Positions 50,872 to 60,380 of a stretch of DNA of 64,000 bases are shown here, one piece after another (the first letter of the stretch is position 1; the number at the start of each line of letters is the position of its first letter). Source of the stretch: Mycolicibacterium aichiense. GTDB lineage: Bacteria > Actinomycetota > Actinomycetes > Mycobacteriales > Mycobacteriaceae. The stretch is from assembly GCF_010726245.1 (NCBI RefSeq), contig NZ_AP022561.1, positions 3,038,001 through 3,102,000 of the forward strand, in the 5' to 3' direction. The notes under the pieces are model-generated. The model did not search any database. It was not told where the DNA came from and saw only the letters and a list, made by a program, of their open reading frames with translations. The translations under genes were made by a program, and so were the position numbers.

Positions 50872-52389
50872 TCAGCTCCGCGGTAGACGCGCCACGGCTG
50901 CCGGGCCGATCTCGGGGAGCTGCCGAATGCCGAATTGTTCGTCCAGGACTCGCGCCGCGGCGTGCATGCCACACATACCGTGCACACCGGGCCCGGGCGG
51001 GGTCGACGCCGAGCACAGATACACGTTGTCCAGGGGTGTGCGGTAGGGATTCCACCTCGGAACCGGCCGGGCGAGCATGCGATAGAGCGACACGGTTCCC
51101 ACTGCGATGTCACCGCCGACGTAGTTGGGATTGTGCCCGGCCATTGCGGCGGCCGGAATACAGCGCGAGCCGATCACGACATCGCGGAACCCGGGTGCGA
51201 ACCGCTCGATGTGGGTGGTAACCGCCTCGGTCATGTCCACCGTCGAGCTGTTCGGCACGTGGGCGTAGGTCCACAACGGCCGAGTGCCGCTCGGCCCGAA
51301 CCGGGTGGCGTCGACCACCGTGGGCTGGCTGGCCAGAGTCATCGGAGTGCTGCTGTGCAGGCCGGCGGCTGTGTCGCGCTCGGCCCGCTTCATCTCCTCT
51401 CGGCTGCCGCCGATGTGCAGAGTCCCTGCCTCGGCCAACCGCGGATCCGTCCACGGCACCGGACCCGACAGCGCGAAGTCCACTTTGGCGACACCGTTGC
51501 CCGGAGTGAACCTCCCCAGCGCCGAGCGGTAGCTCTTGGACAGTTGCGTACCGAACACCTGCGTGAGCACCCATGGGGAGGTGTCGAACAGATAAGCCCG
51601 CGCCCGCGGCAGCTGGGCGGCCTCAGTGATCTGGCAATCGGTGACCACCTCCACCCCGCGGTCGGCCAGATCGGCCAGCAATGCGCCGGTGATCGACTGG
51701 CTGCCACCAACCGGAATCGGCCAGCCGTGGCTGTGGGCGAGGGTGCCCAGGAGCAAGGCCGTCGCGCCGCCGGCCAGTGCCGGAATCACGACGTTGGCGT
51801 GCGCGGAGACACCGGTGAGCAATGCACCGGCGCGCGGCGCCCTGGTCAGCCAGTCCCAGAGCGGGCTGCCCAGCTCCACCGCCCGGCTCGCGAGAGCTGC
51901 GGCGCCGGCCATGCCGGCGGGTCGCAGAGCACTGCGGGGCACGCTGCGAAGGTCGCTGAGCCCGATATCGCGCACCGTCGACCAGTTCTCGACGAGCGGT
52001 TCCATCACCTGCCGGTAGGTCCGGCCCTCCCGCGCGCCGTCTTCGGCCAGCTCGTCCACGGTGCGGTTGAGGTCTTGATAGGCCACCGCGGCCCGGCCAT
52101 CCACGAGCGGCTGGGCGAAGGCGATAGCCGGCTTCGGTAGGTCGACACCACGCGCAGCCAGGTCGAACTGCTCGAAGAACGGCGAGGCCACCGCCATCGG
52201 GTGCACCGCCGAACACACGTCGTGTAGCAACGGCACCCCAAGATTCAGCATCTCGGTGCGGCAGCCACCGCCGGGGGCCGATTGGGACTCCAGGACCCGG
52301 ACCGACAACCCAGCGGCCGCGGCGATCACCGCGGCAGCCAGCCCGTTGGGCCCGGAGCCGACGACCACTACGTCCACGGGCGGTCTCAT
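50872..52389 (-). CDS. Phytoene desaturase/carotenoid isomerase-like FAD oxidoreductase (COG1233)
   Basis: This 505-residue protein has a dinucleotide-binding N-terminus VDVVVVGSGPNGLAAAVIAAAAGLSVRVLE, then the GGGCRTEML loop. The C-terminal FAD contact (NVYLCSASTPPGPGVHGMCGMHAA) is typical of COG1233 proteins. Such actinobacterial homologues are not always carotenoid enzymes. No crt neighbours are present, so the substrate is open. ATG 52389 starts MRPPVDV. A 117-base gap separates it from the TetR stop. Confidence 0.85.
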   Translation of the reverse strand: MRPPVDVVVVGSGPNGLAAAVIAAAAGLSVRVLESQSAPGGGCRTEMLNLGVPLLHDVCSAVHPMAVASPFFEQFDLAARGVDLPKPAIAFAQPLVDGRAAVAYQDLNRTVDELAEDGAREGRTYRQVMEPLVENWSTVRDIGLSDLRSVPRSALRPAGMAGAAALASRAVELGSPLWDWLTRAPRAGALLTGVSAHANVVIPALAGGATALLLGTLAHSHGWPIPVGGSQSITGALLADLADRGVEVVTDCQITEAAQLPRARAYLFDTSPWVLTQVFGTQLSKSYRSALGRFTPGNGVAKVDFALSGPVPWTDPRLAEAGTLHIGGSREEMKRAERDTAAGLHSSTPMTLASQPTVVDATRFGPSGTRPLWTYAHVPNSSTVDMTEAVTTHIERFAPGFRDVVIGSRCIPAAAMAGHNPNYVGGDIAVGTVSLYRMLARPVPRWNPYRTPLDNVYLCSASTPPGPGVHGMCGMHAAARVLDEQFGIRQLPEIGPAAVARLPRS

Positions 52390-52506
52390 CGTCCTCAGAT
52401 ACCACTCATCGGAGGCCGCTAACCGCAGTCCAATGCGGTATCCCGGTGCCCAACGTGGAATCCGGCGACCGACATTCGTTCCGGACGGCCTCGGGCAGCG
52501 ACTACG

Positions 52507-53106
52507 TCACCGTTTCGCAACGGCATGCCAGGCCAGGTCGGCGATGGCAGCGCAGTAGTGCTCGGCGATCGGTTCCCGGGTGTAGAGCGCACGCACATTG
52601 ATCGGCGCGAGGACGAGTTGCATCGCGGCGATCGTGTCGACGCCGTCTCGCAGCTCACCGCGCGCGGCGGCCCGGTCGAACACCGACCGGATACTGGCGA
52701 ACCGCCGCATCCAGAACGCCATCCGGGTGTCGTCTGCGAAAGCGGCACGGTCGTCCACCACCAACGCCCGCAGCAGGCTGCGACCGACCGTGTCGTTGAC
52801 TTGTTGGGCCACCACCGTGGCCAGGGCCTGCAAATCGGTGCGCAGCGATCCGGTGTCGGGCGCGGTGAGCACGTCGTTGCTCCAATACAAGAGCGCCTCA
52901 AGCGCGAGCCGGCTGCCGTCGCCCCAGTACTCGGTGACCAGTGCTTCGTCGATCTTGTGCCGAGAGCACATGGTCGGGATGTCGAATCGTTCCAAGCCCC
53001 ACCGGGTGAGCTCGTCGTAGGCGGCTTTCATCACTGTGTGCCGGACGTCATCGGGGACGCCGGCGTCCGTATGCTCAGACTCACCGTCGATTGGTCGACC
53101 TCCCAT
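52507..53106 (-). CDS. TetR family regulator, divergent from MFS symporter
   Basis: This 199-residue protein has helix 1 in VRHTVMKAAYDELTRWGLERFDIPTMCSRHKIDEALVTEYWGDGSRLALEALLYW, a divergent TetR HTH in which the usual YxHFxxK is EYWGDGS. The C-terminal domain is helical (FWMRRFASIRSVFDRAAARGELRDGVDTIAAMQLVLAPI), as in TetR_C domains. The ATG at 53106 is the only start before helix 1. Direct repeats upstream are candidate binding sites. Confidence 0.82.
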   Translation of the reverse strand: MGGRPIDGESEHTDAGVPDDVRHTVMKAAYDELTRWGLERFDIPTMCSRHKIDEALVTEYWGDGSRLALEALLYWSNDVLTAPDTGSLRTDLQALATVVAQQVNDTVGRSLLRALVVDDRAAFADDTRMAFWMRRFASIRSVFDRAAARGELRDGVDTIAAMQLVLAPINVRALYTREPIAEHYCAAIADLAWHAVAKR

Positions 53107-53108
53107 AC

Positions 53109-53131
53109 CTGCCAGTCGTCAACTGCCAGTC
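53109..53131. promoter_or_regulatory. 9-bp direct repeats in the TetR/MFS divergent region
   Basis: CTGCCAGTC occurs at 53109-53117 and again at 53123-53131, 14 bases apart start-to-start, directly upstream of the TetR start. The arrangement suggests tandem regulator contacts or an RNA polymerase/regulator site. The site is inferred only from the repeat and its position. Confidence 0.35.
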
Positions 53132-53283
53132 AACCAAACCCACTCGGGCTTATCCGCCGATTTGCTCATGAGTTTTCGTCGGGGGCGGCCGGGGCGGCAG
53201 TACAGTGACGATTTCGATTGCAGCGGAATGATCTTTGTTCGGCGCGGACTGTTGACCTCGATGGGAGGCGATCGGGATTGCCC

Positions 53284-54597
53284 ATGGGCCACAATGCGGC
53301 GAGCGCAGCGCCCCTTCGTCGGGTGATCACGGGAGCGTCGATCGGAAACGCGGTGGAGTGGTACGACTTCGCGATCTACGGCTTCCTCGCCACGATCATC
53401 TCGGTGAAGTTCTTCCCGCCCGGCAACGAGACCGCCGCGCTGCTGAACACCTTCGCCATCTTCGCCGCGGCTTTCTTCATGCGGCCGCTGGGAGGCTTCT
53501 TCTTCGGTCCGCTCGGCGATCGTCTCGGCCGTCAGCGGGTGCTGGCCCTGGTGATCCTGCTGATGTCCGGTTCGACGCTGCTGATCGGACTGCTGCCGAC
53601 CTACGCCTCCGCCGGCGTGCTATCCCCACTCGGCCTACTACTGCTGCGATGCCTGCAGGGCTTCTCCTCGGGAGGCGAATATGGCGGTGGCGCATGCTAT
53701 CTCGCCGAGTTCGCCCCTGACCGTAAGCGCGGGTTGGTGGTCGGCTTCCTCGTCTGGTCGGCGGTGCTGGGATTTCTACTCGGCTCGATCACCGTGACAT
53801 TGCTCCAAGCAGCACTACCGGCCGGCGCGATGGAGAGTTACGGGTGGCGGATCCCGTTCCTGCTGGCCGGTCCCCTGGGCTTTGTCGGCCTCTACATCCG
53901 GCTGCGCCTGGACGATACTCCGGCGTTCGCCGAGCTGACCGAGGCCGACGAGGTGGCGGCCTCGCCGCTGCGTGAGGCGGTCACCACGGCATGGGCGCCG
54001 ATCTTGCAGGTGATCGGGTTGATGATCATCCACAACGTGGGGTTCTACGTGGTATTCACATATCTGCCAACGTATTTCATCAAGACTCTGCAGTTCTCCA
54101 AGACAGCGTCGTTCGTCTCGATCACCGCCGCCAGCGTCGTGGCCCTGGTGCTGATACTCCCGCTGGGGGCCCTGTCGGACCGGATCGGTCGAAGGCCGCT
54201 GTTGGTCACCGGCGCCGTCGGCTTCGCAGTACTGTCCTACCCCGCGTTCCTGCTGCTGAACTCCGGCTCGCTGGCCTGCGCCATCGTCGCGCACTGTCTG
54301 CTGGCGGCGATCGAGGCGGTGTTCGTGTCGGTGTCCCTTGCGGTCGCGGCCGAGTTGTTCGCCACCCGCGTGCGCTACAGCGGGCTGTCGATCGGCTACA
54401 ACGTCTCGGTGGCGGTCTTCGGCGGCACCACCCCCTACGTGGTGACGCTGCTCAGTGCCCGCACCGGTAACGCGTATGTCGCAGGCATTTACGTCGCCGT
54501 CGCTGCGGTGGTGTCCCTGGCCGCGGTACTGACGGTGCGCGAGACCGCGGGCAGACCGCTGCGCACGCTGGGAGTCACAGCTCCAGTAACACCGTGA
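53284..54597 (+). CDS. MFS transporter, metabolite:H+ symporter (MHS/ProP-like)
   Basis: This 437-residue protein has 12 membrane segments. The N-terminus [28 protein letters not shown] is the hallmark of MHS symporters (ProP, ShiA, KgtP). [22 protein letters not shown] is the A-like motif and [22 protein letters not shown] the helix 4-5 region. It should import an organic acid or osmolyte with protons. Divergent TetR control is likely. Its 3' end overlaps dtd convergently by 23 bases. Confidence 0.9.
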   Translation: MGHNAASAAPLRRVITGASIGNAVEWYDFAIYGFLATIISVKFFPPGNETAALLNTFAIFAAAFFMRPLGGFFFGPLGDRLGRQRVLALVILLMSGSTLLIGLLPTYASAGVLSPLGLLLLRCLQGFSSGGEYGGGACYLAEFAPDRKRGLVVGFLVWSAVLGFLLGSITVTLLQAALPAGAMESYGWRIPFLLAGPLGFVGLYIRLRLDDTPAFAELTEADEVAASPLREAVTTAWAPILQVIGLMIIHNVGFYVVFTYLPTYFIKTLQFSKTASFVSITAASVVALVLILPLGALSDRIGRRPLLVTGAVGFAVLSYPAFLLLNSGSLACAIVAHCLLAAIEAVFVSVSLAVAAELFATRVRYSGLSIGYNVSVAVFGGTTPYVVTLLSARTGNAYVAGIYVAVAAVVSLAAVLTVRETAGRPLRTLGVTAPVTP

Positions 54598-55006
54598 CCG
54601 GGCCGTCGTTGACCAACTCGACCTTCATGTCAGCGCCGAACACTCCGGTTTCGACGTGGGCGCCCAGCGCCCGCAGCGCATCGGCGAAGGCCGTGACGAG
54701 CGGTTCGGCGACGGCGGCCGGCGCCGCCGCGTTCCAGCTCGGCCTGCGCCCCTTCACGGTGTTGGCGTACAGGGTGAATTGGCTGATCACCAGGATCGGT
54801 GCACCGGTATCGGCCGCGGACCGTTCATCATCGAGAATCCGTAATTGCCAAAGCTTTTCGGCGATCTTACGCGCGATGGCGTCGGTATCGGAATGGGTGA
54901 CGCCGACCAGGGCCAGCAGGCCCTGGCCGGACGGCCGGATCTCCCCGACCACCTCGCCGCCCACCGAGACCGACGCCGACGTGACCCGCTGCACCAGCAC
55001 CCGCAT
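54575..55006 (-). CDS. dtd: D-aminoacyl-tRNA (D-tyrosyl-tRNA) deacylase
   Basis: This 143-residue protein, the usual length, has [23 protein letters not shown] at the start, the SQFTLYA catalytic motif near residue 78 and the [11 protein letters not shown] end containing the cross-subunit GP motif. It hydrolyses D-amino acids and glycine mischarged on tRNA. It is a stand-alone housekeeping gene located between two catabolic blocks. Confidence 0.95.
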   Translation of the reverse strand: MRVLVQRVTSASVSVGGEVVGEIRPSGQGLLALVGVTHSDTDAIARKIAEKLWQLRILDDERSAADTGAPILVISQFTLYANTVKGRRPSWNAAAPAAVAEPLVTAFADALRALGAHVETGVFGADMKVELVNDGPVTVLLEL

Positions 55007-55033
55007 GGGTGCCGATGCTAGTGCGTGCCCGGC

Positions 55034-56470
55034 CTAGTCCCCGGCGCCGACCGGCGCGTAGCCGAGGATCGCCTTGGTCTCCAGGAAATCGGCGAAACCC
55101 TCTTCGCCCCATTCCCGTCCGTTGCCACTGGTTTTGTATCCGCCGAAGGGGGCTTTGATGTCGAACGCGTGGTTGATGGCGACCGCGCCGGCACGGATGC
55201 GGCGGGCCAGCGCGCGCGCCTGGTCCAGGTCGGCGCCGGAGATGTAGCCGTAGAGGCCGTAGTCGGTGTCGTTGCCGATCTCGACGGCCTGGTCCAGGGT
55301 GTCGTAACCCAGGATGCACAGCACCGGTCCGAAGATCTCCTCGCGGGCGATCGTCATATCGTTGTTCACATCCGCAAACACCGTCGGGCGCACGTAGTAG
55401 CCGGTGTCGAGGCCTTCAGGACGGCCCGGGCCGCCGGCCACCACCGTCGCTCCCTCGGCGATGCCCTTCTCGATGAGGCCTTGTACCTTCTCGAATTGCG
55501 CGCGGGAGGCCACCGGCCCGATGGCCGAGCTGTCGGACAGGTCGCCGACCTTGACTCCTTCGGCGGTCGCCTTCGCCACCGCCACCGCTTCGGCCATCCG
55601 CGACTTCGGGACCAGCATGCGCGACGGCGCATTGCAGCTCTGCCCCGAGTTCATCATCATCACCGCGACCCCGGCCGCCACGCTCTGACCGAACGCCTCG
55701 TCGTCGAGCACGATGTTGGGGCTCTTTCCGCCCAACTCCTGGCTGACCCGCTTGACGCTGGGGGCGGCGTTGCGCGCCACCTCGATGCCGGCCCGGGTCG
55801 AGCCGGTGAACGACACCATGTCGATGCCGGGATGGCTGGACAGCGCTGCGCCGACCCCCGGCCCGTCACCGAAGACCATGTTGTAGACACCCGCGGGAAG
55901 CCCTGCGGCGTCGATGATCTCGGTGAAGACCTGCCCGGAGAACGGCGCGACCTCCGACGGCTTGAGCACCATGGTGCAGCCGGCAGCCAGGGCGGGGAAC
56001 ACCTTGCAGGCGATCTGGTTGATCGGCCAGTTCCACGGCGTGATGAGGCCACACACCCCGACCGGCTCCTTGACCACCATCGTCTGGCCGCGCTCTGTCT
56101 CGAAGCTGTAGTTCTTCAGCACGTCGATGGCGGTCGAGAGGTGACCGAGACCCATCATCACCTGCGGCCCCGCGGCCAGCGTCGGAGGTGCACCCATCTC
56201 CTCGTGTACCGCGTCAGCGAGATCCTTCAGCCGTTTCTGATACTCGTCGAGGATCGTCTGCAGAGCATCGAGGCGGTCTTCCTTGGAGCTGACCGACCAC
56301 GTCCCGAATGCCGTGCGGGCCGCCTTGACCGCCTTGTCCACGTCGGCGTCGCTGCCGATGGCGATCGTGCCGCCGACCTGCTCGAGTGTCGGGTTGTCGA
56401 CGTCGAGCGTCTTCAGCTCGACCGGATCCACCCACTGGCCATCGATGTAAAACTTCAGATATTCGCGCAT
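55034..56470 (-). CDS. Aldehyde dehydrogenase (NAD(P)+)
   Basis: This 478-residue protein has the ALDH superfamily catalytic set: LITPWNWPINQIACK (Asn), VSQELGGKSPNIVLDD (Glu) and MMMNSGQSCNAPSRML (nucleophile Cys), with GSTRAG for NAD binding. ATG 56470 has GGAGG 8 bases upstream, better than the in-frame GTG at 56476. It follows the TPP enzyme by 27 bases in the same operon. It probably oxidises an aldehyde released by that enzyme. Confidence 0.93.
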   Translation of the reverse strand: MREYLKFYIDGQWVDPVELKTLDVDNPTLEQVGGTIAIGSDADVDKAVKAARTAFGTWSVSSKEDRLDALQTILDEYQKRLKDLADAVHEEMGAPPTLAAGPQVMMGLGHLSTAIDVLKNYSFETERGQTMVVKEPVGVCGLITPWNWPINQIACKVFPALAAGCTMVLKPSEVAPFSGQVFTEIIDAAGLPAGVYNMVFGDGPGVGAALSSHPGIDMVSFTGSTRAGIEVARNAAPSVKRVSQELGGKSPNIVLDDEAFGQSVAAGVAVMMMNSGQSCNAPSRMLVPKSRMAEAVAVAKATAEGVKVGDLSDSSAIGPVASRAQFEKVQGLIEKGIAEGATVVAGGPGRPEGLDTGYYVRPTVFADVNNDMTIAREEIFGPVLCILGYDTLDQAVEIGNDTDYGLYGYISGADLDQARALARRIRAGAVAINHAFDIKAPFGGYKTSGNGREWGEEGFADFLETKAILGYAPVGAGD

Positions 56471-56497
56471 GATCACATCCTCCTCAATCCGGTTGGG

Positions 56498-58210
56498 TTA
56501 TTGGGTGCCTTCGGCGTACCAAGTCCGGAATCGGTCGTACTTCGGCATCTCCTCGGAGTTGGCCTTCGGGTCGATGCACACGTGCACCACGCCGACCTTT
56601 CCGCTGGCGTAGGCGCGGGCGATCGCCGGGCCGATCTCCTCTTCTTTCTCCACATACTCACCGTGGCAACCGAAACCCTCGGCGATCTTGTCCATCCGGA
56701 CATCCTTGCTCCAGTGCACGCCGGGTTGTGGCGACGGCTGGTCGAAGGTCCGCTTGTACACGCCCACCTCGAGGCCCCATTGATGGTCGACGCCGACCAC
56801 ACACACCAAAGGCAGGTTCTGCCGGGCCGCGGTCTCCAGCTCGGCGATGTGGAACAGGAACGCCGAGTCACTGGTCAGCAGCATGACCGGGCGCCGACCG
56901 CCGTCGGCCACCGAGGCGCCGACGGCGTAGGGCAAACCTGTCCCCAGATGACCGAAGTTCTGGTTCCAGATCACGTCGCGCGGCTTGGTCTGCGAATAGG
57001 TCCACTGAAAGATCACGGTTGCCCCGCCGTCGCGCACCAGGATGCCGTCGTCGAGTTCGTCGAACGCCTTGGTGGCCTCGACGACGTACCGGGCCGGGTG
57101 CACCGGGGTGCGACCGCTCGGTGCCTCCTCGGCCACCCGAGCCAGCTCGGCGGCGTCGGCCCGGATCAGAGTCTCGAGGGTGGCCGACGGGGAGCGAGGG
57201 GTCGCTCGCAGCGCCTCCACCAGCTGCGGCACCACACCGCGCAGGTCACCGACCAGCGCCACGTCGACCGGCCGGTTGACGCCGATGGCGGTTGGGTCCT
57301 GCTCGACCAGCACCCATTTGCGCGTCGCGTTGTTGGCGGCCCAATGCTGGGTGCGGCCGTAGTGCATGGGTTCGCCGAGTTCGGTGCCCAGCGCGACGCA
57401 CAGGTCGGATTCTTCGACGGCTTGGTTGGCGGCCGGGGAGAACAGGTACGGGAACGTCCGGTCCTGCAGACCCGGGATGAACGATGTCCCGCCGGAGGTC
57501 TGGATCACCGGACACGCCATCAGTTCGGCCAGCTGCCTGACCTCCTGCTGCGTGCGGGAGGTGTGCACACCGTGACCGACCAGCAGCACGGGCCGCTGGG
57601 CGTCGCGAATCAATGCGGCGGCCTCGGCCACCTCACGGCCGCCTGCGCCCTGGTTGACCAGCCGGTAGGACGGTGGCGGCGGTGCGTCGTCGACGTCCAG
57701 CTCTTCGAGGATGACGTGAGACGGGAACTCGACGTAGGTCGGTCCCGGCGTGCCCGACATGGCCTTGCGGATCGCCTCATGGATGATCTCGTCGGTCTGG
57801 TCGGCGTACTCGATCGAGCTGCTGTACTTCACCGATGCGGCGAAAAGCGGTTCCTGCTGGACGAATTGGATGCGCCCGCGGCGCACCCGGCGCTCGGTGA
57901 CCCGGGCCCGCTGGCCGCCCAGGAAGATCACCGGTGAGTTCTCCACGAGTGCGCACTGGATGGCCCCGGCGATGTTGGCCATCCCCGGGCCGAGCGTGCC
58001 GATGCACAGGCCGGGCTTGCCCGTCATCCGGGATGCGGCCTCGGCCATGAAGCCCGCGCTCAGCTCGTGGTGCGGCGCCACGACCGACCAGCCGCGGGCA
58101 TCGGCTTCGGTGAACATGTGCACGAAGTTGGGGTCCGGGATGCCGAACAGTGTATTCACACCCTCGGCCTCGAACAGGTCGAGAATGCGTTTGTAGACCG
58201 GTACACCCAT
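56498..58210 (-). CDS. TPP-dependent enzyme with altered C-terminal Mg/TPP motif
   Basis: This 570-residue protein has the family's N-terminal PP domain with the activating Glu in APHHELSAGFMAEAASRMTG and the LGPGMANIAGAIQCA loop. The C-terminal TPP motif normally GDG-X25-NN reads TSDSAFLFHIAELETAARQ...VVGVDHQWG. Asp is kept, but GDG becomes SDS and NN becomes VD. The layout recalls oxalyl-CoA decarboxylase/2-hydroxyacyl-CoA lyases (GDSAFGF) or an acetolactate synthase relative. ALDH and acyl-CoA dehydrogenase genes around it suggest cleavage of a 2-oxo or 2-hydroxyacyl compound to an aldehyde. Confidence 0.85.
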   Translation of the reverse strand: MGVPVYKRILDLFEAEGVNTLFGIPDPNFVHMFTEADARGWSVVAPHHELSAGFMAEAASRMTGKPGLCIGTLGPGMANIAGAIQCALVENSPVIFLGGQRARVTERRVRRGRIQFVQQEPLFAASVKYSSSIEYADQTDEIIHEAIRKAMSGTPGPTYVEFPSHVILEELDVDDAPPPPSYRLVNQGAGGREVAEAAALIRDAQRPVLLVGHGVHTSRTQQEVRQLAELMACPVIQTSGGTSFIPGLQDRTFPYLFSPAANQAVEESDLCVALGTELGEPMHYGRTQHWAANNATRKWVLVEQDPTAIGVNRPVDVALVGDLRGVVPQLVEALRATPRSPSATLETLIRADAAELARVAEEAPSGRTPVHPARYVVEATKAFDELDDGILVRDGGATVIFQWTYSQTKPRDVIWNQNFGHLGTGLPYAVGASVADGGRRPVMLLTSDSAFLFHIAELETAARQNLPLVCVVGVDHQWGLEVGVYKRTFDQPSPQPGVHWSKDVRMDKIAEGFGCHGEYVEKEEEIGPAIARAYASGKVGVVHVCIDPKANSEEMPKYDRFRTWYAEGTQ

Positions 58211-58229
58211 GCGAAACTCCTTGATTCCG

Positions 58230-59183
58230 TTACAGATAGCTTTGTGCGAGTTGATGACGATGCGCTGCGGGCGAGCCGAACAGCGAACGATTCAGCGCGG
58301 CGCGCTTGAGGTAGATGTGGATGCCGCTTTCCCACGTGTAGCCGATGCCGCCGTGCAACTGCAGCGCCTTGCCTGCCACGTCGACGGCGGTGCTGCAGGC
58401 GTACGACTTAGCCCTTGCCGCGGCCGCCCCGGCATCGGGCTGGTTCTCGGCGACGGCGTGTACAGCCGCGCGTACCAGCTGGCGGGCGACCGCGATCGCC
58501 ACATGCATGTCGGCGCAGGCGTGTTTGACGGCCTGGAACGAGCCGATGGGCCTGCTGAACTGGTGGCGCATCGTCACGTACGAGACGGTCGCGGCGAGCA
58601 TGGCCTCCGCCACGCCGAGACTGTCGCATGCGATGGCCACGGCAGCCCGGTCGTGGATCCGGCGGACGGCATCCTCGGGATCACCGTCGAAAACCATGAC
58701 CTGCGAGCGTTGTTCGACTGCGACCCGGGCCAGCCGCCGGGTCTCGTCGAGCACCGGTTGCGCGGTGATCGTCACGGCCGCCTCGGCGACCCCGCCGTCG
58801 CTGAGCACCAGGACTGTGTCGGCGCCGCCGGCGTCGGGCACGAAGCCGAGCGGTTCGAGCGCGACGGCCACCCTGGTCTCTCCTGAGGCGATGCCGGCGA
58901 GCAGCCGGTCGCGAGTGGCGCTGGGCGCCAGGCAGTTCAGCACTCCCACAGCCAGCACGGCGCTGCCGAGGAAGCTGGTGGCGCTGGCTGCGCGGCCGAT
59001 CTCCTCGCAGATCACGGCCACCTCGGCGAACGTCGCGCCGGAGCCGCCGAGGTGCTCGGGCACTTCCAGTCCGGCCCATCCCGCGTCGGCGATCACTGCC
59101 CACTCGACGGTGCGCTCCTTGGCCAGGAGCTCGCCGGCCACCGACCGGAGGTCGGCGTGGAACTGCTCGAATTCGCTTGTCAT
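58230..59183 (-). CDS. Acyl-CoA dehydrogenase, short subunit (pair 1)
   Basis: The protein is 317 residues, shorter than full ACADs (~385). N-terminal helical (EHLGGSGATFAEVAVICEEIGRAASATSFLGSAVL), middle and C-terminal helical (FSRPIGSFQAVKHACADMHVAIAVARQLVRAA, LQLHGGIGYTWESGIHIYLKR) regions are present, but the middle beta domain is reduced. Such short subunits form alpha2beta2 heterotetramers with a long ACAD (mycobacterial FadE26/27, FadE28/29 types). It lies 24 bases downstream of the long ACAD gene at 59208-60380. Confidence 0.85.
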   Translation of the reverse strand: MTSEFEQFHADLRSVAGELLAKERTVEWAVIADAGWAGLEVPEHLGGSGATFAEVAVICEEIGRAASATSFLGSAVLAVGVLNCLAPSATRDRLLAGIASGETRVAVALEPLGFVPDAGGADTVLVLSDGGVAEAAVTITAQPVLDETRRLARVAVEQRSQVMVFDGDPEDAVRRIHDRAAVAIACDSLGVAEAMLAATVSYVTMRHQFSRPIGSFQAVKHACADMHVAIAVARQLVRAAVHAVAENQPDAGAAAARAKSYACSTAVDVAGKALQLHGGIGYTWESGIHIYLKRAALNRSLFGSPAAHRHQLAQSYL

Positions 59184-59207
59184 CAGGTCTGCCCGACTCT
59201 CGCGGTC

Positions 59208-60380
59208 TCACGAGGCCTCGCTCGGACTCGGTTCGCGCGGCAACCCCAGCCCGCGCTCGGCAATGATGGTGCGCTGAATCTCGCTGGCGCCGCCCGGAAT
59301 GGTCCATTCCCAGGAACCGATGAAGTCCAGCATCCACGCTCCGGACTCCCAGCCGCTGGACGCGGGCTTGGTGAGTGTGGTGTGGGCGGCCAGGCCGCCG
59401 ATCTCGGCGCCGAAATCGGTCATCCGCTGCAGCAGTTCGCTATAGAACAACTTCACCACCGAGGCGTCCGCCGCCCCGGTGGCTTCGCTCTCGCCGCGGG
59501 ACACCAGGTCACGGCACAGTCCGCGCAACCCGGCGATCTCGATCTCGAATTGCGCCAGGCGATCGGCGACCCTCGCATCCATCACCGGCGAGCAGGCCTG
59601 CACCAGCCAGCGGAAACCCGCATTCCCCAGCCGCTCGGTCAATTCCAGCATCGTCATGCCGCGCTCGGCACCCAGCGTCGCCTGAGCGACCTGCCAGCCC
59701 TCGTTCTCGGCGCCGATCAGATTGGCAGCCGGGATGACCACGTCATCGAGGAATATCTCGCAGAAGTGCGACTCCCCGATGGCGTTGCGGATCGGCCGCA
59801 CCTCGATACCCGGCGTGGTCATGTCCAGCAGGAAGTAGGAGATCCCCCGGCGTTTGGGCGCCTCGGGATCGGTGCGGGCCAGCAGCAGGCACCAGTCGGC
59901 GTGTAATCCCCCACTGGCCCAGATCTTTTGACCGTTGACCAGGTAGGTGTCGTCGACTCGTCTGGCGGTGGTACGCAGGCCGGCCAGATCGGATCCGGCC
60001 TCGGGTTCGGAGAATCCCTGCACCCAGATCTCGCCGTCCAGGATCGCGGGCAGGTGGCGGGCGCGCTGTTCCTCGGTGCCGGCAACCAGCAGGGTGGACG
60101 CGGCGTGGTGGATGCCGACGAACGCCAGGACCAACCGCGGGGCGTCGTGGGCGGCGAGTTCGGAGTACAGCACGATCTGCTGATCGACCGGCATTCCGCC
60201 GCCCCACCGCGCCGGCCAGTGCGGGACGGCGAAGCCCGCGGCGTGCAGTTGGGCAAACCACGCTTTCTGGAAGGCGACGAATTCGGCGTCGGGGACGCCG
60301 GTTTGGTCAGACCGCCAGTCAGCCGGCACATGGTCGGCGCACCAGGCACGGACCTCGGAACGGAAATCCGCCAGGCTCAC
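59208..60380 (-). CDS. Acyl-CoA dehydrogenase, long subunit (pair 1)
   Basis: This 390-residue protein starts at GTG 60380, overlapping the upstream short ACAD stop by GTGA. FAD-binding segments IWVQGFSEPEAGSDLAGLRTTARR and the C-terminal WTIPGGASEIQRTIIAERGLGLPR are present. At the position of the catalytic Glu of MCAD-type enzymes (EGTxEI) it reads PGGASEI, as in heteromeric mycobacterial FadE subunits. It probably desaturates a CoA ester together with the short subunit at 58230. Confidence 0.88.
   Translation of the reverse strand: MSLADFRSEVRAWCADHVPADWRSDQTGVPDAEFVAFQKAWFAQLHAAGFAVPHWPARWGGGMPVDQQIVLYSELAAHDAPRLVLAFVGIHHAASTLLVAGTEEQRARHLPAILDGEIWVQGFSEPEAGSDLAGLRTTARRVDDTYLVNGQKIWASGGLHADWCLLLARTDPEAPKRRGISYFLLDMTTPGIEVRPIRNAIGESHFCEIFLDDVVIPAANLIGAENEGWQVAQATLGAERGMTMLELTERLGNAGFRWLVQACSPVMDARVADRLAQFEIEIAGLRGLCRDLVSRGESEATGAADASVVKLFYSELLQRMTDFGAEIGGLAAHTTLTKPASSGWESGAWMLDFIGSWEWTIPGGASEIQRTIIAERGLGLPREPSPSEAS

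Noticed and set aside
50574..51113. 179-codon minus-strand frame containing the YDEHK repeat
   Set aside because: Most of it spans tandem repeats and the end of the COG1233 gene in another frame; only the last ~40 codons look protein-like and they lack a start.
52422..52439. ACCGCA-N6-TGCGGT inverted repeat between TetR and the COG1233 gene
   Set aside because: Arms are short, position suits neither a clear terminator nor an operator, and such matches are frequent in GC-rich DNA.
55025..57937. 970-codon plus-strand frame
   Set aside because: It lies antisense to ALDH and TPP enzyme genes; His/Asp/Arg-rich composition is typical of GC-rich shadow frames.
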